From NCBI GenBank assembly GCA_036346255.1, contig CM070620.1, positions 55,972,522 to 56,036,521 of the forward strand: a stretch of 64,000 nt of DNA, read 5' to 3'. Numbering within the stretch: position 1 is the stretch's first letter; each line of letters opens with the position of its first letter. This DNA comes from Ampelocalamus luodianensis (Eukaryota; Streptophyta; Magnoliopsida; Poales; Poaceae). Below the pieces are notes generated by a model. The model saw only the letters and a program-made list of their open reading frames with translations. It was not told the origin of the DNA and did not search any database. Positions 1-12,586 of the stretch are shown piece by piece. The translations under genes and the position numbers were made by a program.

Positions 1-588
1 CCTTCTACTGAATTATATTATTGCAAATGAAAATTGGCTTTATGCAAATGAAACATATGACCTCCACCTAACAAGCTTGCATGTAGCATATGAACAGGTC
101 TGCTAGTTCACACGTCAGTCTTGCGGGTACAAAGACAATCTTTGTACTCAGATGCTTTGCTTAATATTTTTGTTGCAGAGGAAGAAGGTGAGCCCCAAGG
201 GCCTCACTTCTGTGAGCTGTGTTGCCGTTTTGTGGACGACTAGACTTGGCGGTCCGGTCAGATGCCTTGTGGGTTGAAGGCACACTGATTGGCTTTGTTT
301 ATAGCCATCTTATGTTACTTTTGCTTCCGCTGTCGTTCTTGTTATTTGTGTACCTTGTGGCCTGTCGGCCTTTGTCTGTAATAACTCTACTATTTGTTTA
401 TCTTCCGTTTGGTAGTGTGGTGTTTGGACTCTATGTTTGGAATGGAGTTGATGTCTAATTTTGTAACGAGGTGTGTATACTGCTTTCTGGGAAGTATACA
501 TATCTCGAGGATCAGTTTATTTGATTTGTGATGCTAGGACCAGGTGGTTGGTTAAGCATCACAAGCCAAATAAATTGGGGTCCTCACA
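1..588 (+). mobile_element. 3' end of a Tat-type long LTR (plus orientation), cut by the window start
   Basis: The segment ends in GGGGTCCTCACA, the reverse complement of the starts at 2488 and 62255. It shares sequence in reverse with 62255-63000, including the stem-loop and the run before GAGGAAGAAGGTGAG. The rest of the LTR lies outside the window, so solo LTR, 5' LTR or 3' LTR cannot be told apart. Short reading frames here also occur in the 62255 copy and are not genes. Confidence 0.8.
127..147 (+). other. LTR stem-loop, Tat type
   Basis: Arms GTACAAAGA and TCTTTGTAC pair perfectly (9 bp) around a CAA loop. The same position in the other Tat LTRs carries a stem with changed arm sequence. 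Confidence 0.75.
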
Positions 589-728
589 GGCCACAAGCTT
601 CGCGGCACGTCCTCCCTCGGCTAGCCGCCTCCTCGCCGTTTGCTTCTTCGAGGCACCTCCTCCGAAGCAGAGGGAGGGGAACATGAAGTTGGATAAGGCA
701 GTAGAGAAATGAGGAGCTCGAGGGTGGA
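589..728. other. Unassigned spacer
   Basis: This GC-rich stretch lies between the LTR end at 588 and the start of element A. It may be older repeat or the start of the internal region of the element at 1-588. It has no primer-binding-site match and no convincing gene. Confidence 0.5.
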
Positions 729-919
729 TGTAATACCCCAAATGTATTCAAGAGTGAAGAAATAAATTAGAGAGAAGGACCAATTAGAAAAGCATTTTAA
801 CAGGAGATTGGAGGAGGGTTTATGCATAATTTGGACAACCTGGGCTATGGGCCTCCAGCCCACAACATTTAGGCCCAAGGGGAAGGGGCAGCTGGCCACA
901 TAAGAAGGAGAGGGGGCAA

Positions 920-990
920 CCCTAGGGATGCTACAGTAGTGTGGCTACAGTACCACCGCCGTGCTACAGTGCCACACCGCGCTACAGTAC
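920..990 (+). repeat. CTACAGTA-type short repeats in LTR A
   Basis: GCTACAGTA-like words recur four to five times. A similar cluster is in LTR D (30380-30432 and 46213-46267). Confidence 0.6.
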
Positions 991-1371
991 CCTCCAACCC
1001 CTAGCTTTTCCTATAGGCCAAGAAGGAGGAAGGGAGAAGCCTCCTCAGGTGCTGCCGACCAAGGAAGAGAAAGGAAGAAGAAGGAAGGGAAAGAAGGGAG
1101 AAAGGAAAGGGAGAGATCGTGGCCTAGGGTTGGTGTTCATTGCGTTCAGCGACGGTTCTTCAAGGTTAAGACCCAATCCCCTTTCGGTTAGTTGATTATT
1201 TGATTAGTAGCAATGTCGATCTTTAGATCGGTTTAGGGCAGATAGGATTGGCCGACTTTTTTGAGGAATTTAATCACAGAATCTGTTCAGGACGTCTCCT
1301 AGTGAATTGTAGGCGACATCGATACCTTTCTGTAGAGTACACTATTGCATCGTTTGGACCAGTGGTTCCAA

Positions 1372-1741
1372 AGTTATGAATTTTGTAGCACTGCTGTTCC
1401 GTAAATCTGCTACAATTCTGACAGTTTTTAGTAATCAGACTTAAGCAGATAGCTAAAGGAATTTCTGGGAGGTCTCACTATAACAAAAGATGTAGATAAT
1501 TGTCTCAGATTTCGAGGAAGCTAAAGAACACAAAATTTGGATTATTATTCTGAAAGTTATGAAAGTTTTAATATCTCTGTCCAGAAACCCGCCGTGAATT
1601 AGCTGTTCTGTTCATCAGCTTGGTAGGGGTAGTAAATGGTCAAATCTAGAAGGCTCACCAACTAGGTTTAGATGGAGGATTTGATAAGCTTTCTAGAGAG
1701 TCGAAGAACACACCATTTGGATGTCTGTACTAAAAGATATG
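1372..1741 (+). repeat. Degenerate ~181-bp modules in LTR A
   Basis: AGTTATG or AGATATG words recur at 1372, 1555 and 1735 (steps of 183 and 180). Each is preceded by AAGAACAC-like sequence and followed by a T-rich stretch and TGTCC. Confidence 0.65.
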
Positions 1742-2902
1742 AATGTTTTATTATGATTGTCTATCGAGGGGACAGACTGTTGCTTAGGATTTTGGAGTTG
1801 GGGTTGCGCGAGAGAGTATAGTTTTTTTGTAAGAGCTTCCAGCTTTGTTTTGGTCCAGTATTGTTATCTTAGAGTGCTTATTGACTTACCTCAGGTGGGG
1901 GATTGGTTCCGGGGGCAGCGCCTTCTTCGCATCCTTCGTTCTCGCACGGTTGAGGCAAGTACATTGTTTGATACCTTAGTTGTGAATGCTTGATCATGAT
2001 TGCGTGTATTTGATACATGATAGCGATGCATGGTTGCTGGCATGATTTGTGTACTTATAATGGTGAATGCTCCAAGTATGACTAAGTTCTATTCATGTTT
2101 GATGTTATTGCTTTTGGCATGTTGATGATGAATAGAGTAACTGTGCATGTGCATATTGAAATCATGTTGAGGCTTGGTCATGTGTGATCAAGCATGGATA
2201 TCTTTGAGGTCCCTGTCATGTATATGATGGGCTTGAGGTCCCTACACTTGTGGAGTGTAGGCTTAAGGTCCCCATTACTTGTGGAGTATTGGGCTCTTGG
2301 TCCCTGTGCTTGCGAGCACAGGCATGGGTATGCAGTGACGGTTGCATACCTTGCATTACCGGTAAAATCCAAAAAGAGATAAAGAGAAAGGATCCTTCGA
2401 GCATTGCATATGCATGTGGTTTTGTTTAATGTAAAATTCTGGAAGTGGATGTTGATGTTATAATTTTGTATTGTATGTCTTTCATATTGTGAGGACCCCG
2501 ATTTATTTGACTTGTAATGCTTAGCCTTCCATTGACCCTAGCATCACAAAACAAATAAACCAAGCCTCGAGATATGTATGCTTCCCAGAAATGCAGCATA
2601 CACACCCCGTTACAAAATCATGCATCAATTTCATACATCACAATATAACAATTCTGGCGAAAGACATACATAATATAAAGTTATTACAACAAGGGCCGAC
2701 TAGCCAAATAACAACAAGTATCATTAACAGCGGAAGCAAAAGTGCTACAAGATGGCTAAGACAAAAATCAACCGGTTAGCCACATAACCACAGGGCAACC
2801 GACCGGGCCGCCAAGCTAGTCGTCCCAATGGTAGCACAACTCACAAAAGCCGATCCCATTGGGGATCAACCTCTTCGTCTGCAACAATTAAGCAAAGCAA
2901 AT

Positions 2903-2920
2903 GAGTACAAAAATGTACTC
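2903..2920 (-). other. LTR stem-loop, Tat type
   Basis: Arms GAGTACA and TGTACTC (7 bp) close an AAAA loop. The position matches the stems at 127-147 and 62682-62706, but the inner arm bases differ in a paired way. Confidence 0.75.
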
Positions 2921-4984
2921 GCAAGACTTACGAGTAACAAAACCTAGTTACTACTATATGCAGGCTTTAATCAAAGGAGAAGGCTCAAGGTTAATTTTCA
3001 GCATAAAGCAAGTTTTATTTGCAATAGATAATATGTTGAAGGCAATTTTGACAATCTGAATTTTATTTGCATAAATAACAGCGATACCATAAGTAATAAT
3101 GTAACAACAACCTAGAGATGACTAACCCAATAGCCATCACAACAATAGCACGAATTACCCATTCGTACCACCCATGTCAAGTTTTAATTTAAAAAGGTTG
3201 TAGTCTAACTCTTGAAAAGCTTACCCAAGCATGTCCATAACCTAGGACGAGGCTATTCGAATAGTTTTAAACCCTACAGGGGTGTACCAATGTACCCACA
3301 CTTGCATCGCCTTTTGCCAAGCTATTAAGCACACTTCCTTTGGTATGCCGGCACGACTAAGTCCTACGAGACATTTCCAATGGAATGCGTGAATTAGGAG
3401 TCGCACGTATGGGGTTGACCCTCAGTAGCCAGCCGGCGAAATGGGCTAACAGGACCATACGTTGTGGTGGAGCCAGCAAGGCCGGAGTCATTAGCCATTT
3501 AGGTAAAGCTAGCCGGACACTTGCAAGACCCCAATCGGGTGGAGGACCTAGAAAGGAACCACCCGGTCACACCTTTGTGATCCTTTTTCTCTATAAACTA
3601 CAGCCAATGACTCATTAATTAATGCCTCCCAAGGTACTAAGTCAAGAGAGGTCCTATTTCCCTCTAGTGTGGTTAGCACGCACCAAAATGCTCGGATAAT
3701 GTGCGACAAGTAGTTCGGTCCTTAATTGACTCGGGCATCATTCCAACACACCCACTAATCACACCATCTTACCATTGTGCCCAAGTCGAAATCATTTTGT
3801 TTTATTTTTAGTTTTCACAAATAAACATAGCACAGAGGCTGAAATCATAAGGTTATAATAAGTTTGTGTGATCAAGGTTATCGACTAAGTCAATAACCGC
3901 CCAATTCTACTGGTAACCAAGCATTGCTAAGCATCATATCGCAAAGACAATAAGAGACTATAAATCATCCACCGGGCTCTAATTCACCAGTGAGGATAAT
4001 AACCTAGGGTAGTGGCGAGGATGAATAATTTCAGGGCAACAATGCAGTAGGACTAACTACCTCTTAATCGACACAAAGAAATTAACTTTGACACGAAGAA
4101 GCATGCATACTTAGGTTTTGCAAACAAGATATTATACTTTAAAAGTAATAGGAGCAATATGATCAAATGATATTACACTGCTTGCCTTGCTGTAGATCAC
4201 TTTCTTGCTGCAGAGGATTCACTCACGTAATCAATAATTCCTTTGGAACCTAACGCGAAAAGGCGATAATCAAATAAGAACAAGAACTCCAAATAAAACT
4301 CAACAACAAAAGTTCTCCAAATATTATGAAATTCATACAGCAGCAAGATTATGATTTTAGACAATTTTAGAAACAAGAATTTCTTCATTTAGACTTAGTA
4401 TGCAAAAGTTATGGCTAAAACAATTTTTCTCAGCCTGACTAATTCCAGATTAATTCCTATCTATTACTGTTCATGGCATAAATTTCTATAATGATCTAGA
4501 CTCTGAAATTTTTATGATAGGCAGGTTAAGACATTCTAAGAACAGCAAAATTGAGTTTGCACAATTTGGAGTTAAATGAATTAGTTATGCTTTTTTTAAG
4601 TTGTAAAACTAGTGTAACATTGATATCAGTGGCAAAGATCACATTAAAACCTATTCTATACTGAAGTGCAGCACTAGAGGATTTTAACAAAGTTTAGTTT
4701 GCTCAGTTTGGAACTACAGAGAAAAGGTTATGCATTTCATAAATTTTTATGAGTTTCTAAATAACAGTTTATATTGAAACAAGTTAATACAGTTTATTCC
4801 ATTTTCTGCCACAGAAAAGTGCCTAAGTTCATTGTCATATTAAAGTTCATTTCATGGCAGAGCTACTGCAACTTGATTCATTCAAAAAGGAGCTATAATG
4901 ATAAAGATATGCATTTTTGAAATTTGGATCGGCAAAATACTTAGGAAAAACAGAGCTCTCGGGAGGTCTAAATGAACTGACGGA

Positions 4985-6110
4985 AAAGGAGAGGTCATGG
5001 CCGTCGATCCTTCATCGCACGGCTACGGACCTCAAAGCACAGTGCACCACACGGCGCGCACAAGGGAGTTCTGGGCCGTTGAGATCAGATCCAACGGTCC
5101 AGACGAGGGGTAGCACAGCACACGTGAAAATCCCGCGTGGAGGTGCTCAACGCGCATAGGGGAGGTCGGGACCGTTAGATCAAGATCTGATGGTCCTGAT
5201 CTCCGAAGGAGGTCCTAAGGCTAAATCTACGGAGGGAGGTCTGGATGGTTAGGATCTCTCGGGGAGGTCATGGATGGCCAAGATCCCTACCGACGGATCT
5301 AAAGCGCTGAGGAGGTCTAGGCCGTTAGATGGAGATCCAACGGTCCAGAGCTACGGGGAGGTCCTCAAGCGGAGGATCTAATCGGAGGAGGTCGGGACGG
5401 CCAAGATCTACCAGGGAGGTCTTGAACGATCCAGTTTAATCGAGGAGGTCCGAGCGATAAGGTTTAACAGAGAGAGGTCCGGGCACCGAGATTTCCACGG
5501 GAGGTCTACAACGGTTCAGACTGCTTTAAAGAGGTCCTTAGCTCCTCCGAACAAAGGACCGTGGGAGGTATTTGCAAAGAGGACCCCGATGGAGGTCCCG
5601 GGTGGTCTTTGAAAAGTGACCGAGGTGGTCTTTTGCAAAGAGGACCTCGGTGGAGGTCCAGGTGGTCTTTTGCAAAGACACGAAGGTGATCTTATCGGTT
5701 AAGATTGGGCCTAGGGAGGTCTTAACGGTTAGGATCAACACTAGGGGGAGGTCCGGGGTTTTCTTTATAAAAGACCAGGGGTGGTCTTTTACAAAGAGGA
5801 CCCTAAGGGTGGTCTTTAGGGGTGGTCGTTACAAAAAGACTACGGGGAGGTCTTTTTGCGCAGGAGTGGTCCTAGCGGCCAGGATTTAACCAGGGTGGTC
5901 CTGGACGGCTGGGATCAAAACAAGAGGGGAGGTCCGGGCGCTAGGATTTTTACGAGAAGGATCCTATGACCAAGACCTAATCTGAGGAGGTCTTCAACGG
6001 CCGAGATTAACCCTAGGAGGTCCTAAGACTTAGAGTTTACACAGAAAGCGTTCTACAGCACAGATCTAACTTGGGGTGACCTTTAATGGCTACGATTACA
6101 CCCAGGAGGT
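4985..6110 (-). repeat. Degenerate ~29-bp tandem array with a GGAGGTC core
   Basis: GAGGTC recurs dozens of times on the plus strand, for example at 5416, 5445, 5474, 5501 and 5531, giving steps near 29 bp. Units often carry ACGG or TAGATC-like words. A weaker continuation is at 7045-7260. It lies on the promoter side of the minus-strand TATA box. Confidence 0.8.
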
Positions 6111-6805
6111 CGGGGACTTAGAAGGCACGCACGTTTTGCCGGCAAGGCAGCATTAATGAGAAACCTCAGACAATATTAATGCCAATCATTAGACTATGAT
6201 TCCTGCCCGAGTACGACACGGCAAAACACGAGTTTGGTTTTTAGCTCACCGCCGGCGACGGGGACCTCGCCGGCGAAAACCAAGGGCACCGCTATGCTCA
6301 CAATAACATCGCGGGCCTTCCAGGCTAACTCTCACCGGCGGCGACGGCTCAGAACGCCGGCGAGCCGGAGAGGAGCGATGAACAACTTTTTGAAAAAACC
6401 GAAAACAAGAAAAAGGTCCGCTACGACCTAACCTGACACGTGCTCGAGCTGTAGGAGGCTAGAATGAACTCACCAGGGCCAAGATGAGGTTCAGAGGAGC
6501 TCGAAGGAGAGGAGGAAGCCGAAGGAGGTGCTCCGGTGACCAGGAACTTCGCCGGAGACGAGGAAGAAGGTAGGGACGACCTCGAAGAATAGGTCCCCAC
6601 AATGCCTCCCCCTGAAACCAACCGATTTGGTTAGAAAAGATGCCCAAGGTGGATAATCGAACAATTGGGCAAGCCAAGGTTGCAATTGAACCACAGGAGC
6701 TCGGGTGATCATGGGGAACTTCAAAACCCGACAATGGTGGTGCCTAGGGTTCTTGAAGCCTCGTGGAGGAGAGGAAGTCTAAAGGAGATAGGAGGAGCTC
6801 GTGGT

Positions 6806-6813
6806 CTTTATAG
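6806..6813 (-). promoter_or_regulatory. Putative TATA box of the Tat LTR
   Basis: The minus strand reads CTATAAAG about 1 kb into the LTR, followed by a GC-richer leader. This suits the U3/R boundary. Inferred from sequence only. Confidence 0.45.
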
Positions 6814-7834
6814 CCACAGAGCAAGACCACGGCAGAGGCAACCTTCGGTGCCTACTCCCTGCCATGGACTTGCTAGATTTGACAAGGGCAGGTAGGGGAT
6901 GATTTCTTTTAGGGCAAAGCTCTGACACAATTAATGCATGGCAGAAAGAGGCATTGGGAAGGACCAAAAAGTGACAGGACACTGCTCCCAACTGCTCTGA
7001 CCCTGACACATGCACAGGCGCGTGAAAACCATAACGACCAGCACTCGTGGAGGTCGGACGAAGAAAAACAGGGGCGAGGAGGTCCCGACGCCCTCGATGC
7101 ACTCGGGTGGTCCCGGACGCCTGGATTGGCCAAGGCAGAGGAGGTCCTAGGCGGCAGGAGGTCCTTGGGAGGTCGTCGACCGCTGGATGGAGATCCAAGG
7201 GCCTGGACCGCACCTCGCTGTGCCGCCTGAGGGGAGTGATCCTGAGGAGGTCTAGGGGCTGGCTCAACCGAATCCAAAGGCTCGGTCTGACTCGAGTCCG
7301 AGTCAGACTCAGACCTAGGGTTCAAATCTGAGTTTCAACAAGAGCTGCTCTTTGGGCAATTAATTGGAGTAGCAAAACAACTCCAAAAATCATGAGATTT
7401 TTACAAAAGCTTGCTAACTGAGTTATTGACCTTGAGTAAAATTTTTAGAGGTTTTTGTGCTGTGCATTTTTCTCCAAAAATTCAGCAAGGTTCTGGTTTA
7501 AGGTTTGACTAAAAGTCAAACAGGTTTGACTGCCCTCTAAAAATATTCAAACAATTTCTAAAAATTGTGAAATTTTTCAGAGGGGTCACATACCATCTCA
7601 AGAACTTAGGAAAAATATTTCCAGGAGATGATAAAAAGGTTTGACCAGATTGTTTTTGGAAGGTGAGGTTTTGGATCAAAAAGACTTGTGACTTTGTATT
7701 TCCATGACTTCTTGTACAAGATTTGCTTAGTACACAAAGGAAATACATGATGTAAGAAAAAGTTTTAATTCCTACTCATTTTCTTACATTTGAAACACAA
7801 GTCTAAAACTTGGGATGTTACACATATGTACTTG

Positions 7835-7852
7835 GTGAGTCTGTGGACTCAC
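7835..7852 (+). other. LTR stem-loop, family A
   Basis: Arms GTGAGTC and GACTCAC (7 bp) close a TGTG loop. A T-rich run and TTTAG follow. Confidence 0.7.
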
Positions 7853-8295
7853 TCTTGTTGTTGTTGTTCTTGGATTTGTTTAGGTACCCAATCCAAGAAC
7901 AACATGCATGGGAGGGAGTAGCTTTATGTTCACACACACACTGCCATGAACCTTTTATAGTTGATTAAATTTCAAATCATGTCTTAATAAATGAGCAAAC
8001 TGCTTAAAGGATTTATTATGGTTATGTTTACGTGTTGGATTATTTGTAATAATGATGAGTAGCATATTTTGGATATTTGTGATTATTCTTTAGTCACTTA
8101 ATATGTCATGAATGCCTATTGATTATGCTGAATGTTGGATTGTTTAATTTTGATAATTGTACCTGTTGGAATCCTCAGTATAGTTAGCTAAACAGAGGAG
8201 GTTCAGCCGGAATTTAGTAAAGTGTCATGGTTTTAACTTGTTATGTTGTTAGCTTAGTAGCATTCCAGACTCGTGTTGGGCTGGAGTGTTACAGT

Positions 8296-8307
8296 TGTTA
8301 TCAGAGC
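8296..8307 (+). other. Primer-binding site of element A
   Basis: TGTTATCAGAGC directly follows the LTR end and differs by one base from the initiator-Met site TGGTATCAGAGC. The following AGGTCCGTGG is shared with B and D. Confidence 0.8.
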
Positions 8308-9609
8308 AGGCTGTAGGTCCGTGGTATTTGAAATATTAAACTTGACACGCTATGCACAGTAGGTGGGATTGGGTTATTGCATTGCATTTACGTTTCTGTT
8401 ATTTCATATTGATGATCGCTGATATGAATTGAGTATGATTGCTTATTAACTAATTATATGATTGTTATGTGTGGAGATAATTGATGTTGGGAGATTGAGG
8501 TCGTTTTTGTGGCTCTGGGCTTTACCAGGTTATACCACCGTTCGTAGTAAGAGAATAGTGAAGTAATTACCTCGGATATCTTAATACAGGCATGCTAGTG
8601 AGTATCTTTAGAAAAGTTATTCCCTTCCTTGAATTTGAATTTGGTCAATTCTTGTCCAGTTATGGTCGATGAATTGTTCTTGTCCAGTTATGGTCGATGA
8701 ATTGCTCTTGGAATTAAGTTCATTGCGGTTGATGGGTTGCTTTGAGAAAAGTTGATGTGTTTCCATTGGTTTACTTTGTCCCTTAAAGCAGTTATTGTTT
8801 TCCCAACTGTTGAGTTATTCTTGCGGCTGACGAACTTGGTTAATTATCAAGATTAACCTTTGTATTGGAGTTCTATCAAAGGACCCATTTATTTTGCCTG
8901 ATGATTTGGATAATGAAAGTTTCTTTTTGCAAGTCTTTTAGTGTGTGGAAGCTTTGACTCAATGTAACTCCTTTGGGTATTTTGAGTGTTGAAGTTGAAT
9001 GGTTCTCTTTTATAAAAGAAAATATTAACCCTTTAGCGATATCTTCTCGTGGTTAAGACAGAGGTTATAATCAAAGAAATTGATGGATATGATATGAGTT
9101 ATCAAGGTGGGTTTGTAGCGTAGTGCATAATAAATCCTAATGAGTATCCTTAGGAGTAAAATCGATTAAGTTGATGTTGTCCTCAAGTAGTACTTGATGA
9201 ATTGTGATCAGGAGTATAACCACACTTAATTGGAATCAATAGAGTTATTAAGAAGTGTGGAACATTGATGAAATGGTTGACCCTTAGAATTGTTTAGTTT
9301 GCTAAATTTGTTGGATTATTTGGTCTTAACAGATTAATCTAACTATGCAGGAAGAGAAATATAAGATGTGTTCGACTGTTGTCTTGGTAGATATTAATAC
9401 GAAAATTTTCTTTATTTGGCTATTTGATGATCTTATTTATACTCGTGGGAGTACAAATAGAGAAAGGATCATCAATTCGTCCATGATGGAATAATCATCA
9501 ATGATTTATGATAACCTCCAGAACGGAATTAGTGTGTACTAAATTAATGTGAGCTTTCCGAATAGGTGAAGGGTTGGAATTTGAAAGTCATTTAGTCACG
9601 TGTGTTTCA
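8308..9609 (+). mobile_element. Element A internal region, left part
   Basis: AT-rich non-coding sequence similar to the first kilobase of the B and D internal regions. No reading frame with a known domain is visible. Confidence 0.65.
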
Positions 9610-10090
9610 TGTAACAGCCCCAATTTTATGAACAGTAACAAAATGCTTTATAAACAGTAATGAGGTGCTGTTCATAGCATCATTGCTCATTTTTACAGTT
9701 TGGACAGTATGTTACAAATGAAAACCTTCCTTTTCTAGCCAAACTGTAATACTCCGGAAGTGTGAGAAGCCATTAATCGGGTTAATTAAATTTAATCGGT
9801 AGAGATTATTTAATCGGGGAAAAGTTTATGTCAGAATTCGTCAAAGCAAGAAAAGAGAGGGGTTTTTCCGCTTCTTCACACCCACTTGGGCCTGGGCCTT
9901 GGCCCATCTGGCCCTGTAGTGGCCGGCCAAAGGGGGGGGAGGTGCCACCCTCCCCAAACCCTAGCCGCCCCTCCCCTTTTTCCCTCCTCCCACTTGCAGC
10001 CGCCCCCTCCCCCTTTCCCTTGCGCCTCCCCTCTGCCCAGGGTGCTGCTCCCTTGCGCCTCCCCTCTGTCCAGGCTGCTGCCCCTTTGCG

Positions 10091-10168
10091 CAAGAAGGAA
10101 AAAGAGAGGAAGGAGAAGAAGGAGAAGAAGGAGAAGAAGGAGAAGAAGGAGGAAAAGGAGAAGAAGAT
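10091..10168 (+). repeat. GAAGAAGGA microsatellite in LTR B1
   Basis: Imperfect GAGAAGAAG units. This copy is longer than in LTR B2 (16490-16547) and B3 (22879-22936), which agree with each other. Confidence 0.85.
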
Positions 10169-10440
10169 CTTGCGTGGGGATTGGTTCAGCAAGCTCTAGC
10201 GGTTCTACAAGGGTAACGAGATGCCTTCCCCGCTGTTTGATCCGTAGTAGATGCGAAACCGATTAGAATTGTTGGATAAAAGTTTGGCTGCAGAAGATTC
10301 GATTCTGTCCAGTACCTTGCGTGGGTGATTTCGTGTAGTTAGAGGCTGAATTTTAAGATTCCATATCCTAGAGTTATGTGGGATCTGTCGTTATCTTTCA
10401 GTAGCCACGAAGATCACTCAATTCCGAGGTCTGAGTCAAA

Positions 10441-10810
10441 AGTTATGGTCGATTTAGTATCTGCTGCCAGAAATCTGACGAGAATAATCTGTCTGGTTAT
10501 TTCCTAAAATATGAAAGGGAAATTGGTAGAATCTGAAAGTTCACACAACTAGGTTATTGTAGATAATTCGATAACCTTTTCAGATTTATAAAGAACGATC
10601 AATTCGGAGTTACCTATTAAAAGTTATGGTCATTTTAGTTTTGCTGTTCGCACGTGTAGGCAGTTTCTGTACTGAAAGTTCAAACAATGGTTAGCCTATT
10701 ATTTTGGCCGAATTGGATTATCGTGTCAACTAGAGTATTGTAGATTAGTCAGTTAAGAATGTACAGAAATTGGGTTTACCTCTTTTCGACTTCCAGTTCA
10801 TGAGTTATGT
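10441..10810 (+). repeat. 181-bp modules in LTR B1
   Basis: AGTTATG recurs at 10441, 10622 and 10803, exactly 181 bp apart. In LTR B2 it is at 16820, 17001 and 17182, and in LTR B3 at 23210, 23391 and 23572. Modules share AATTCGGAGTT-like sequence before and TGCTGTCCAGAAA-like sequence after. Confidence 0.75.
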
Positions 10811-12187
10811 CAATTACCATGCTGCTGTCCAGAAACGGTATATGGCAGGAAACGTTGTTTTTCAGTTTTAGCTTTGTAAACTCGACTTGAGTCATCAGGG
10901 AAGCGGTGTAGAACGCCGATTAGTAGCGCTGGATATATTATGTCCTTATTGAAGTTATTTTACTTGTTTAGGAGGTGAAGCCTCGGGTTTAGGAGTTTCA
11001 TCTTTGCCGGCTAACGCGTCGCATCGTGGAAGGCAAGTAAATGTAGCGGTTGTGCTACGGTTTAACTCGTTATTCTTACTACTTGCAATATACATGTTTT
11101 TCATAACTTGAAGTTATATGCCGTGGTTGCATGTTTTATGGATGAGGTCGTGGTAGCAAATTAATATTCATTTTTGCCATGCGTTGGAAGAGTTGTTGGT
11201 AGTCATGTGGTAATTTGCTTAATGAGCCAAATGCGGAATATGAAAATAAACTCAAGGTGGACATATTGATAATTCCTTGTGGTTATATTCATGATGATCA
11301 TGTTGTGGTCTATGTGGTAGAGTTCCATTTAGATCGATTGATTTTGATCTTGGTGAATCGGGTGTGGGTTATGTGGTAATGGTCTTATGACACAATGGTA
11401 TTGTGCTTATTGAGACACATGTGGATTATGAGAAAATATTCATGATGAGTATGTTGTTGACCTTTGTGGTTAAATTCTTGTGATTTATGATTATCATATC
11501 ATTCATGACATATCATGACATTTGCATTGTGGATGTCGCCGCTTATAGCCGCGACCGTACCGGTACAACATCGTGCATTGCCGTAGCACGATGCATACTT
11601 TTACCTTGTTGGGTAAAGGTGCAGTGGAGCATAGCATACATATGCATTACATTGTGGAAAGATCATTTGCATACTTATGCAAGATATTGTGGTGAAGTTA
11701 TATTACAAACAACTGCAACTTTATAGTTGTAATGTGGAATTGGCTCATGAGAGTCACTTGTGGTGTGAGGAAAGTGGCGATGGTCGTGGATTGGGGTTCA
11801 TCCCTTGTGGTATGGTAGTGGTTGTGATTGTGGCATGAGATTCTACTCTCTTGTGGTAATTGTTGATAGCATTGTGGATGCAAGAAATAGTAAAGTTATG
11901 AGGTAAAACTTGTTAATGCTTTATTGTCATTGGTAGTGGTAGTGGTGAATAATATGAAGAAGTTAATCAAGATTCATTTGCTAATATTTTACTATTGATG
12001 GTAGTAAATATGGTTGAGGCTATAATTGTGATCATTATTGGGAAATGGATATTGATGCTTAATATCTTTGTAGTTTAATTAACTTGTAATGAATGTGGAT
12101 GCACATTATGGATGTGGACATGTGGATACTGTGAATGATGTTGTATATTTGTTTGTAGTCCGAATAGCTGTTAAACCGTTTGCTTGC

Positions 12188-12203
12188 TGAGATTTTTATC
12201 TCA
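12188..12203 (+). other. LTR stem-loop, family B
   Basis: Arms TGAGAT and ATCTCA close a TTTT loop. Equivalent copies are at 18566-18581 and 24960-24975. CCCTTGTTTTTCCCCTACA, or a close variant, follows. Confidence 0.7.
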
Positions 12204-12574
12204 CCCTTGTTTTTCCCCTACAATTGATTGTTGAGCATTCATGGGTTGGGTAGAGCGGCACCACAATAATGCACTTGGTTCATCAACTCATGCTGTAATA
12301 AAGTCGATGAAATTCTAGTCAAATGCTTAGCTATTCGTGGGTGAATATTTTATTTAATAATGATGGACTTGTGAACTATTTCTTTGATTAATCTGCTAGA
12401 GGTTGTTTTAATTATTGAACTTGTTACCGTTATCTTTATTCCCTTAGTTGTTTATGCTTCCGCTTAATGCTTCATGTCTAGAAATTGTTGCCAGAATAAA
12501 TTATCTTGAAATTTATGGCTAGCTGAGTGGTTTAGTAGCATTCCAGGGTAATGTGGGTCCTGGGGTGTTACAGT

Positions 12575-12586
12575 TGGTATGAGAGC
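12575..12586 (+). other. Primer-binding site of element B, copy 1
   Basis: TGGTATGAGAGC has one mismatch to the initiator-Met site. In copy 2 (18949 on) the site is shortened to CATGAGCGC. Confidence 0.75.

Larger units (their letters stand above)
2488..7822 (-). mobile_element. Solo Tat-type LTR, 5.3 kb, inserted in LTR A
   Basis: Plus-strand ends are TGTGAGGACCCC and GGGATGTTACA; read on the minus strand this is TGTAACATCCC...GGGGTCCTCACA. The 5-bp direct repeat CATAT flanks it (2483-2487 and 7823-7827). The LTR-start end (6900-7822) matches 61639-62254, the 3' LTR of the Tat element, and the LTR-end end (2488-4400) matches 62255-64000. There is no internal region, so it is a solo LTR. Frames inside it, including a 162-codon one at 6779-7267, have no recognisable domain. 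Confidence 0.88.
729..8293 (+). mobile_element. 5' LTR of element A, interrupted by a solo Tat LTR
   Basis: LTR sequence is 729-2487 plus 7828-8293, about 2.2 kb, split by the insertion at 2488-7822. It shows TG...CA ends, a CTACAGTA-rich segment at 920-990, spaced AGTTATG-type motifs at 1372, 1555 and 1735, and a stem-loop at 7835-7852 before a pyrimidine-rich tract and TTTAG. Confidence 0.8.
9745..12572 (+). mobile_element. Element B LTR 1
   Basis: 2.83 kb, starting TGTAATACTCC and ending GGGGTGTTACA. It contains a CT-rich then GAA-rich segment, 181-bp modules and a stem-loop. A shared 79-codon frame (11487-11726) is repeated LTR sequence with no domain. Confidence 0.92.

Noticed and set aside
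6779..7331. Overlapping frames up to 162 codons on both strands
   Set aside because: GC-rich degenerate repeat sequence of the solo Tat LTR, with no recognisable domain and not kept in the related LTR at 61639.
2488..7822. DNA transposon with terminal inverted repeats (TGTGAGG...TGTTACA)
   Set aside because: The inverted match is just TG...CA of an LTR. Related copies, the 5-bp duplication and the PPT-adjacent copy at 61639 show it is a solo LTR.
9806..10266. Overlapping frames of 120-128 codons on both strands in LTR B1, with relatives at 16240-16646 and 22622-23035
   Set aside because: Low-complexity CT-rich and GAA-rich sequence is open in several frames. Copies shift frame relative to each other, which argues against coding.
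11487..11726. 79-codon frame repeated at 17864-18103 and 24256-24495
   Set aside because: It recurs because it lies in the three B LTRs. It has no domain, no conserved frame in other LTR families, and is flanked by stops.
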